DNA from: Bacillota bacterium
Lineage (GTDB): Bacteria; Bacillota; Clostridia; Lachnospirales; Cellulosilyticaceae
DNA: 22,469 nucleotides
Direction of reading: 5' to 3'
NCBI GenBank assembly: GCA_023412455.1
Contig: JAEYNQ010000170.1
Span: 1 to 22,469, forward strand
This document shows, one piece after another, positions 16,655 through 22,469 of the stretch. Position 1 is the stretch's first letter; every line of letters begins with the position of its first letter. The notes under the pieces were generated by a model. It saw only the letters and a program-made list of their open reading frames with translations. It did no database searches and had not been told where the DNA came from. The translations under genes were made by a program, and so were the position numbers.

Positions 16655-17830
16655 TTACTCTAAAATTTTTGGCCTCTCTTCTTCAGCTTGCAGCACTTCA
16701 TTCATTTCTTCCTCACGAGTGCTTTCACCCCCTCTTAGCTCAGCCCATATCTTCTTAATACCTGATAAAAGCTTTTTAGCTGCTTCGCTAATCATTGGAA
16801 GTACTTTCTCTTTTCCAAAAGCAAGAATACGGGTTGCTGCGCTAATCCATAAATCCACACCTGTCGTTACAATATGGATAATGTGATGCGCTCCTTTGTT
16901 CCAAACTGTTACAGCCTTCTCAAGGCTGTATGCTAATGCAGTGAGAAGTACTAGAAATGCTGGAATGGTCAGAATCCACCCAAACGCTGATACACAAACA
17001 GCAATACCAATAAGGGTTGCTCCTAAGCACATTCTAGCAATAACGACTATCCCTAGAACTCTTAAAACTGTAGTTGCTATATCTACAGCCATATTCCCAC
17101 TTTCAACGGCTTGTAAAATATGCGTTTGCTCACTGTGAGCACATACCAGTGTTGCCACTTGATCAGCCGTCATTTCTGGTGGCATATCCTCAAAAGTTCC
17201 ATTCTTAATATTGACGTAAGCTAGCATGGCTGTAATGGCCCTGTAGTCCACTTCTTCAGAACCCATATCTATAAGAAGCCTAGCTGTCTCCTCTGCATTT
17301 TTCATTTCTTCCAGTTGCTCTTTCTGCTGCATCAGTGCAGACAGCATCACACTAGAGCCAAGTAATGCTTCTATGACTTTTTCTCTTAGTTCTGCTTCTA
17401 ACGCCTCCGTGGCTTCTTCTTCTAAAACCGTAGCCTCTTCTACTCTAGCCATTAATTCTTCGATCTCTTTCTTCTGCTCCTCTATTTGCGCAACCATAAC
17501 ACTTTGGGCACTTCCTACTGCAGTACTCAGCTTTAGTAAATAATTACAACGCTCTACTGGTGTTTTGTTTTCACATACCTTGTTAATGAACTGCTCCACA
17601 TAACGTGATAAGTTAGCCTTGGCAGACTCAAAATCACTATCGAAATTCTGAATGCTTGTCAGAATTGCCTCTGCCATTACTGCTCCTTGATGCTGGGTCT
17701 TATCATCAAGGTTATCTACATAAATCTGCGCTAAAATATCTGATAAACTTTTCCCTTCCGTAACCTCTCTAAAAATCTCTTTTGCCTGCTCATCTAATTT
17801 CTTAATCTGTTCCTTTGAAAAACTTCTCAT
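16655..17830 (-). CDS. Coiled-coil protein with two transmembrane helices, cassette component
   Basis: About 391 aa, unrecognised. The first about 110 residues are helical. A long Glu-rich coiled coil spans about 115-185 (EEQKKEIEELMARVEEATVL). Two hydrophobic helices lie near 253-280 and 284-305 (LGIVVIARMCLGATLIGIAV and FGWILTIPAFLVLLTALAY), with another amphipathic segment before the charged C-terminal tail. The pair of helices with a short turn suggests a hairpin in the membrane or a pore-like element. Start 17830 is preferred to ATG 17836 because GGGGG is 7 bases from it. It is likely the membrane anchor or effector of the cassette (inference). The 101-bp gap upstream holds an AGGAGG with no reading frame after it. 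Confidence 0.8.
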   Translation of the reverse strand: MRSFSKEQIKKLDEQAKEIFREVTEGKSLSDILAQIYVDNLDDKTQHQGAVMAEAILTSIQNFDSDFESAKANLSRYVEQFINKVCENKTPVERCNYLLKLSTAVGSAQSVMVAQIEEQKKEIEELMARVEEATVLEEEATEALEAELREKVIEALLGSSVMLSALMQQKEQLEEMKNAEETARLLIDMGSEEVDYRAITAMLAYVNIKNGTFEDMPPEMTADQVATLVCAHSEQTHILQAVESGNMAVDIATTVLRVLGIVVIARMCLGATLIGIAVCVSAFGWILTIPAFLVLLTALAYSLEKAVTVWNKGAHHIIHIVTTGVDLWISAATRILAFGKEKVLPMISEAAKKLLSGIKKIWAELRGGESTREEEMNEVLQAEEERPKILE

Positions 17831-17937
17831 ACCCATACCCCCTAAAATATTATTATCAAAACATTCAAGCTACCAACTTTACTAATAACAGTTTAGCACC
17901 TCCTAAAAGCAAAAGTTTCTTTCACTAAGAGAAGTTT

Positions 17938-18471
17938 TCAAACAATTTCATCATCAAATGTGTATAAATTTTCAAATCTATCTTTTGGGTTTGCTGGGTG
18001 TTTTCCGTACTCCTCCATAACTTCATAAATAGCGTCAATGTCATAGCAACCTATATCTAGAAGCGCCAAGATGATCCGATCCCTTGAGTCTTGTGGATTT
18101 AATGCACTAGACCCTCTTCGCATCAACTCACCTGCTTCCTGCTCATTTAGTTTGAGTGCAATCACCAGTTTAAGTAAAGTATCCTTGCTGGGAAGTCCTT
18201 TGTTCCATCGAATATTACTCCAAGTATTCTTGTCGATCATGGCGTATCGATAAAATCCTGCTTCATCCAGTTTGCCACTCTTTTTGACCCACTTACGTAC
18301 CTCTAACCACTTGCATAAAAGGTCATAAAGCTTGCCTCCCTCTTCTTTGCGCCGTTCTATGGCTCTCTCGATTCTCGGATTCACCTTATTAGTCTCCATT
18401 AAGCTTATCTCACGTTTAACAGGATGATTATTAATGTATTCTTCAATCTTAATAAATAATTTAGGGTCCAT
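17938..18471 (-). CDS. HTH-like protein, first gene and possible regulator of the cassette
   Basis: This 177-aa soluble protein has a charged helical N-terminal third. Residues about 68-118 (LDEAGFYRYAMIDKNTWSNI ... LPSKDTLLKLVIALKLNEQE) look like an XRE-type helix-turn-helix of the kind found in small proteins with the pattern YKKANIDRKLFSKIRSN, followed by ALNPQDSRDRIILALLDIGC and DIDAIYEVMEEYG. The fit is good in pattern but the DNA-binding residues have diverged, so it could also be a protein-binding HTH. It is the first gene of the operon with a clean AAGGAGA site before ATG 18471. Autoregulation of the cassette is the simplest guess. Confidence 0.75.
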   Translation of the reverse strand: MDPKLFIKIEEYINNHPVKREISLMETNKVNPRIERAIERRKEEGGKLYDLLCKWLEVRKWVKKSGKLDEAGFYRYAMIDKNTWSNIRWNKGLPSKDTLLKLVIALKLNEQEAGELMRRGSSALNPQDSRDRIILALLDIGCYDIDAIYEVMEEYGKHPANPKDRFENLYTFDDEIV

Positions 18472-18702
18472 AGATGATGTCTCCTTACCATAATGGAAAA
18501 ATTGTGTCTAGATTGCATTTGTCACTTTTAAACAATTAATTAAGTTATTGGCATTTTAACCAAAAATTAAATTCTATAAATTAAATATATTCTTTATTTT
18601 TATTTTATTCAACCTTTTGTTTTGTATTTATAAATTTCATTGGATCCACTTGCTTTTATCCAAGAAAGTAGACTAACTGTGGTGATTTTTTAGAGGCTAT
18701 GC

Positions 18703-18744
18703 GCTTTATCATTATAATGGTGGTATGTCAACATTTTTTTGACA
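18703..18744 (-). promoter_or_regulatory. Possible promoter/operator of the cassette operon
   Basis: On the minus strand a perfect TTGACA (18731-18726) forms half of a dyad TGTCAA-7 nt-TTGACA (18726-18744). TATAAT (18716-18711) is only 9 bp away, and TAAAGC (18708-18703) is at 17 bp but a weak -10. Direct copies of AGAGGCTA (18692-18699 and 18744-18751) flank the region. The start site is uncertain. The leader from here to the HTH gene, about 230 bp, is very AT-rich and holds a TTGG-8-CCAA dyad at about 18557-18572 but no gene. Confidence 0.4.
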
Positions 18745-18781
18745 GAGGCTAGGCATTCGTAATATAACGATTTCCAGCAAT

Positions 18782-18907
18782 CAAAAAAACTACCAAGCTT
18801 CTTTATCCGAAGTCTGGTAGTTTTTATCAGAGTAGCCTTTTGTCAAGTACCCCTCAAGTTGTTATCAACAAGTGGCTTAAAGTTTTATACAACAAAAAAG
18901 CTATAGT
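18782..18907 (-). repeat. Right copy of the cassette-flanking direct repeat
   Basis: About 126 bp, same orientation and about 84% identical to 7416-7539. Here it directly continues from the tRNA terminator: its last bases (GCTATAGT) are one arm of that hairpin. It carries its own second hairpin (ACTACCA...TGGTAGT) and a small TTGTT-ATC-AACAA dyad. Confidence 0.85.
18783..18821 (-). terminator. Terminator hairpin within the right repeat
   Basis: Arms 18789-18801 and 18809-18821 pair over 13 bp with one mismatch and one G-U. A T7 run follows on the minus strand and a T5 run on the plus, so it can act in both directions. It backs up the tRNA terminator and insulates the cassette. Confidence 0.7.
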
Positions 18908-18940
18908 CTAATTAATCAAAATAACTAATTAGACTATAGC
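18894..18940 (-). terminator. Rho-independent terminator of the tRNA operon
   Basis: A perfect 15-bp stem (18900-18914 with 18926-18940, GCTATAGTCTAATTA) and 11-nt loop, followed on the minus strand by TTTTTTG, lies 13 bp after tRNA-Ser. Confidence 0.92.
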
Positions 18941-18952
18941 CCTTTTCATAAA

Positions 18953-19038
18953 CGGAGAGACTGGGATTCGAACCCAGGGAGGTGTTACCCTCGCCGGTTT
19001 TCAAGACCGGTGCCTTAAACCAACTCGACCATCTCTCC
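18953..19038 (-). tRNA. tRNA-Ser (anticodon UGA)
   Basis: This 86-nt tRNA has a 7-bp acceptor stem GGAGAGA/TCTCTCC, an anticodon arm CCGGT-CTTGAAA-ACCGG giving UGA, a long variable arm typical of serine tRNA, a T-arm with GGTTCGAATCC, and discriminator G. The CCA end is not encoded. It is second in the tRNA operon, 12 bp after tRNA-Leu. Confidence 0.97.
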
Positions 19039-19050
19039 TTATTTAGTTTA

Positions 19051-19135
19051 TGCCCGAGACCGGAATCGAACCGGTACGAGGGGTTAGCTCGCAGGATTTT
19101 AAGTCCTGTGCGTCTGCCAGTTCCGCCACTCGGGC
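19051..19135 (-). tRNA. tRNA-Leu (anticodon UAA)
   Basis: This 85-nt tRNA has acceptor GCCCGAG/CTCGGGC, anticodon arm CAGGA-CTTAAAA-TCCTG giving UAA, a long variable arm typical of leucine tRNA, GGTTCGATTCC T-arm and discriminator A. The CCA end is not encoded. It is first in the two-tRNA operon. Confidence 0.97.
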
Positions 19136-19170
19136 ATAGCTTGAAGCGTCAACCGCTTGTTACCTAATGA

Positions 19171-19199
19171 ATTATAATACCTTCTTTGACTTAAGTCAA
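19171..19199 (-). promoter_or_regulatory. Promoter of the tRNA operon
   Basis: On the minus strand TTGACT (19199-19194), a 17-bp spacer and TATAAT (19176-19171) form a near-perfect vegetative promoter about 35 bp before tRNA-Leu. The -35 lies within a perfect 14-bp palindrome TTGACTTAAGTCAA (19186-19199). Confidence 0.9.
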
Positions 19200-19289
19200 T
19201 ACCCTTTTTCAAAAAAAATAACTATAGATTTTTCATATTTTTACGATATATATATATAAATAAAGATTATATAAGATGAGGCTATGACT

Positions 19290-19907
19290 ATGATTGTACC
19301 TAACTATCGCTTGACGCAACTTATTAATTTTATTGGACAAAGAAAACTTAAGCAAGTAGGCTTATTAGCGTGTACTACTTGCACACATCTTCTCGAAAGC
19401 ATAATACTGGCAGCAGTCCCTACTCCTTCCTTGCCTAGTCTTTCTTTGTTAGATCGGAATTACTTCCTTCCTTATCCAGTTGAGGATTCATCGACCATGT
19501 CAGAAGAGGAGGGCGCCATTAATACTTTTACTTCTCTTGCAAGTATAGGACCTGCAGGGCTTTCTTCTTATGCCCTCGTTTATTATGGTCTCGATATGCC
19601 TACCCATGAGTTTTTAGGCTCTCTATTTGATACTCCTCATGAGGACTTACCTATTCCTCTAGGTCCACAAAGTCCCTTTGCCATTCGAACTCCTGGCTCT
19701 CTCTTCCATTATTCAGATCCCTTAGGGATGGGATTCTCTTATTTCTATCCTCAGGTTAATAAAACACCTGAAGCCATTATCTGTACAGAGTGTGGTCGTA
19801 TTTATCTTCCTAATGAAGAATCTCATACACTAACACCCCTTCCAGCCTTTCTTTCTTATGCCCAACAAGAAACCATTAAAGGCTTTGTGGTGGACATTTA
19901 CCTCTAA
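19290..19907 (+). CDS. Hypothetical protein with two CxxC pairs
   Basis: About 205 aa, unrecognised, and the only clear plus-strand gene here. It starts MIVPNYRLTQLINFIGQRKL. Numbering from the upstream ATG, CTTC lies at 30-33 and CTEC at 167-170, so a zinc site between distant parts is possible. The middle is rich in Pro, Leu and Ser (PTPSLPSLSLLDRNYFLPYP). No signal peptide or clear membrane helix is seen. The start is taken at 19290 because GATGAGG is 8 bases from it but only 2 from the ATG at 19284. An AT-rich region with TATATA at about 19250-19260 may hold its promoter. It converges with the permease gene, with only 3 bp between the stops. Confidence 0.7.
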   Translation: MIVPNYRLTQLINFIGQRKLKQVGLLACTTCTHLLESIILAAVPTPSLPSLSLLDRNYFLPYPVEDSSTMSEEEGAINTFTSLASIGPAGLSSYALVYYGLDMPTHEFLGSLFDTPHEDLPIPLGPQSPFAIRTPGSLFHYSDPLGMGFSYFYPQVNKTPEAIICTECGRIYLPNEESHTLTPLPAFLSYAQQETIKGFVVDIYL

Positions 19908-19910
19908 ATT

Positions 19911-22469
19911 TTATTGTACCTCTCGCAAACGCTCCACAACAGTCTGTTTAGCAAGCACATGATAACTACCTAGTGGCACCATTATTCCTAATACTAAATA
20001 GATGGGAAGGATGATGAAGACTGGTAAAAGCGTAAAATGATAAGTAAAGAACCATAGAATCTCTCCTATTCCTTTTTTCATAATACTACCCATCAGCATA
20101 CTGAGTGAAAGTGAAATAATGGTTGTAAAACCTATGTAATATAACCCTTCTAAGATGAGCATTCCCTTTAACTGCCTTCCCGTCATTCCAATGGACTGTA
20201 GCATGGCAAACTCCCTTTTACGTGCCAGTATCGATGTCAAACTGGCATTCAAAAAGTTTAAAATACCTACTAAAGCAATAATCCCACTTAATATTCCCCC
20301 TAAGAGTTCAAACATTCCTTTAAATTCTTCAAATACATCTGTACAAGACTTTTTAGATTCAAAATCCATATCTGGGTTATTCTTTTCTGTATAGTCCTGA
20401 AGAAAAGCCTCCATTTGGGCGTTACTCTCTTTTGTCGTATTGGCTAGGTATACCATCACATCACTTTTCCCTGTATCCTCCTTAAAGACTTCACTATTTA
20501 AGACAAAAGCATCACTTCCATAATAACGAAAACTCATAGGAGAGGGGACCTTTACGCAGGCCACGACTTTATAAGCCACATCCTCATAGACTGTAGAGCG
20601 ATAACCCCAATACATCCCCTCTATTTCTGACTCTTCTGACAGAACCTTGCCTGTGCGAATATCATAGTATTCCCATTCTTTAACATGTCTAAGAGTAACC
20701 GTATCACCAACATTAGCCCAGTTACTCTCCAGTTTTGGTTGATCATAATCGTCTGTATGATAGACTGCTGCAATAACCTTTTGTGTAGAATCAAAAAGGG
20801 GCGCTAGGTCTCCATCTATAACCTCTAATTGGGTCAAGGGAAAAGCCTCCATTCCATATAGGTCCACGCTTGCTGCAATTAATCCCTCTTCATTATATTC
20901 CTCGCATTTCAACAGTTCATTAATTTCTCCGTCATCTAGCCATTCTGGGGATACTCGCCTATAACGTTCTTTAGTAACAAAGTCCTTGCATCCTATAGAG
21001 TCGCCATAGACTTTACCTGCTTCAGTTATACCCCCTTGTTCCTCCATGGCTCTAATAGTTTCTTCATTTACTGCTTGTTCTTGGCTAAAAATGCCTCCTC
21101 CTGTTTGGAAATAATCTGTATGGCCTAAGACGAAGTCACACACCGAAAAATGTGCCATATACTTATCCATATCAACCCCTTTTGTAAAGGTATATGTCAC
21201 TTGCAGTAAGACCACTGCTAGAGAAAGAGAAAGTACCACTAGGATGGTTTTCCTCTTATTCCGATTAAGATTAGATAAAGCCATTCTGTGAAGTTTTGCT
21301 CCACCTTTTGTCTTTTTAACTCTTTTGTTTCCAGTTACCTGCCCTGTATAGCGAATAGCCTCTATAGGAGAAACCTTGCCTGCTATCCTACTAGGCTTAT
21401 AGCAAGATAAAAAGACGGTAAATAAGGAAAAAAGAGAGGCTCCTATAAAAATCCATGGATTAAGGGAAGTATAAGTATTTTTATAAGAAAGGTTCGCCAT
21501 AACAAAAGGAGCTAAAATATTGCCTCCTAGATAGCCTAATAGGAGTCCAATAGGTATCCCTATACCAGAAAGCATAAAAACTTGACGCAAAAGCAGACTG
21601 TGAATCTGATGGCTGGTGGTTCCTATGGTTTTTAAAAGACCATAAAACTGAATATCTTGAGTAACAGATATGTGAAAAATATTGTAGATAATCAAGTAAC
21701 CTGTACAAATAATAAGTAGCAAAAGTCCTACTAGACCTAAAATCATTCCTAGATCTGCCTTCCCCACAAATTGTGCCCCCAGATAAGCCCAGTTCACACC
21801 TACATCAATATAATTAGGCTGTGTTTTATCCACTGCTTGATAGCCTGACTCTTCTAGAATCCTCCCAAGGTTTCCTTGAATATAGGTTGTACTCTTTAAA
21901 TAAATATTTAAATCCCATTTCCCGGTGTGGCCATGCTGAGAGCTATCAGGGTACGCTTCTAGTACTTGCCTAGCATAAGATAATGGAATGACCACTTGAC
22001 TCGCATGACTTGCTACATCATACTCCCACCAGCCTGAGAGCACAAAGGTATCTGTTTGTTCTATAGCTTCTCCTGTGTCTGCACCTAATGTGTAGGTAAG
22101 GTTTAAAGGAGTTCCTATAACAGGCTCTACCTTTAAAAGCTTAAGAACACGGGTATCACATGCCACTTCATTGGTTCCCTCTCGTGGAAGTGTTCCCATC
22201 GTAGGCTCAGCAAAGCTTCCCTTGGCACAAACTGCATCCATATAGCTGATTTCTACATGGCTTTTATGAAAAGGCGGTTGTTCTAAAAAACCTAGCATTA
22301 ACCGTACTCCCCATCGCTCAATAAGGGAATTGGAACTTAGTGCTTCTATCTGCTCGGGGGTAACGTCTTTAAAGGTTCCATGCATATCTCCCCCCACTTG
22401 ACGAAAGGTTTGTTGTTCAAAAGAATGCATGGCTGTACTGGTAATAGTAAAAAGTGTGGAAAACAAAAG
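19911..22469 (-). CDS. FtsX/MacB-family ABC transporter permease, N-terminus beyond the window
   Basis: About 850 residues are visible. The reading frame runs off the right edge, so the TTG at 22466 is not taken as the start. The layout is that of two-domain FtsX permeases of Firmicute antimicrobial-peptide or lipoprotein exporters. There is an extracellular domain (about the first 235 visible residues), then three membrane helices with LKTIGTTSHQIHSLLLRQVF between them. A fourth helix follows NRNKRKTILVVLSL, then a large extracellular domain (about 430-715). The final three helices include ILARKREFAMLQSIGMTGRQ. Both LKTIGTT and LQSIGMT are the usual FtsX coupling segments. It needs a separate ATPase subunit, probably encoded upstream (beyond the edge). 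Substrate unknown. No terminator is visible after it. Confidence 0.9.
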   Translation of the reverse strand, partial: LLFSTLFTITSTAMHSFEQQTFRQVGGDMHGTFKDVTPEQIEALSSNSLIERWGVRLMLGFLEQPPFHKSHVEISYMDAVCAKGSFAEPTMGTLPREGTNEVACDTRVLKLLKVEPVIGTPLNLTYTLGADTGEAIEQTDTFVLSGWWEYDVASHASQVVIPLSYARQVLEAYPDSSQHGHTGKWDLNIYLKSTTYIQGNLGRILEESGYQAVDKTQPNYIDVGVNWAYLGAQFVGKADLGMILGLVGLLLLIICTGYLIIYNIFHISVTQDIQFYGLLKTIGTTSHQIHSLLLRQVFMLSGIGIPIGLLLGYLGGNILAPFVMANLSYKNTYTSLNPWIFIGASLFSLFTVFLSCYKPSRIAGKVSPIEAIRYTGQVTGNKRVKKTKGGAKLHRMALSNLNRNKRKTILVVLSLSLAVVLLQVTYTFTKGVDMDKYMAHFSVCDFVLGHTDYFQTGGGIFSQEQAVNEETIRAMEEQGGITEAGKVYGDSIGCKDFVTKERYRRVSPEWLDDGEINELLKCEEYNEEGLIAASVDLYGMEAFPLTQLEVIDGDLAPLFDSTQKVIAAVYHTDDYDQPKLESNWANVGDTVTLRHVKEWEYYDIRTGKVLSEESEIEGMYWGYRSTVYEDVAYKVVACVKVPSPMSFRYYGSDAFVLNSEVFKEDTGKSDVMVYLANTTKESNAQMEAFLQDYTEKNNPDMDFESKKSCTDVFEEFKGMFELLGGILSGIIALVGILNFLNASLTSILARKREFAMLQSIGMTGRQLKGMLILEGLYYIGFTTIISLSLSMLMGSIMKKGIGEILWFFTYHFTLLPVFIILPIYLVLGIMVPLGSYHVLAKQTVVERLREVQ

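Noticed and set aside
16527..16886. 119-codon plus-strand frame across the junction of two cassette genes
   Set aside because: Antisense to both well-supported genes and without a ribosome site.
17837..17937. AGGAGG ribosome-like site in the gap after the HTH gene
   Set aside because: No start codon with an open frame follows at suitable distance; only a few codons before a stop.
7416..18907. Transposon or prophage spanning the cassette
   Set aside because: No integrase, transposase, terminal inverted repeats or phage structural genes; only the direct repeats and tRNA proximity hint at mobility.
22464..22466. TTG as the start of the permease
   Set aside because: The frame stays open to the window edge, there is no room to see a ribosome site, and an FtsX permease should have a membrane helix before this point.
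1..22469. CRISPR array
   Set aside because: No regularly spaced short repeats anywhere; the only tandem repeat is the in-gene 36-bp stalk repeat.

Overview
The window looks like chromosome of a low-GC anaerobic Firmicute, most likely a clostridial or Lachnospiraceae-type organism. This rests on AT-rich intergenic DNA, strong AGGAGG-type ribosome sites, tRNA genes without encoded CCA, an LPXTG surface protein and a SipW/TasA-like secretion locus. No marker here fixes the species. Almost everything is on the minus strand, so the text below reads from high to low coordinate within each block.

Right end (18.95-22.47 kb): a partial FtsX/MacB-type ABC permease (minus) converges with an unrecognised plus-strand gene carrying two CxxC pairs. 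Next come tRNA-Leu(UAA) and tRNA-Ser(UGA), transcribed leftward from a near-consensus promoter and closed by a strong hairpin terminator.

Middle (7.4-18.9 kb): an apparently co-transcribed cassette. In order it encodes a small HTH-like protein, a coiled-coil two-helix membrane protein, an unrecognised 476-aa protein, an all-helical protein, a divergent Hsp70/actin-fold ATPase whose substrate domain is replaced by a helical and membrane tail, a Ycf46-like AAA+ ATPase, an HExxH putative metalloprotease, a small acidic protein, a possible 42-aa protein, and an LRR_5 (BspA-type) protein. The cassette lies exactly between two direct copies (about 84% identical, about 125 bp) of an intergenic repeat. 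The right copy abuts the tRNA terminator; the left copy supplies the cassette's own terminator. No integrase or transposase is seen. The gene set suggests an ATP-driven remodelling, unfolding or proteolysis machine at the membrane, possibly for stress or defence. I do not recognise it as a described system, and it is the best candidate for something new.

Left (1-7.3 kb): a matrix or fibre locus. A NarL-type sensor kinase and response regulator come first, followed by a promoter with a perfect -10 and no -35. Then come three proteins with SipW-type signal peptides (GYAYW/SYAYW), a large SipW-like (S26B) signal peptidase with an extra multi-helix N-terminal half, an LPXTG-anchored protein with a short repeated stalk, and a truncated gene resembling DUF5305. 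The likely flow is: signal to kinase, to regulator, to expression of fibre subunits, to cleavage by the linked peptidase, to assembly on the wall.
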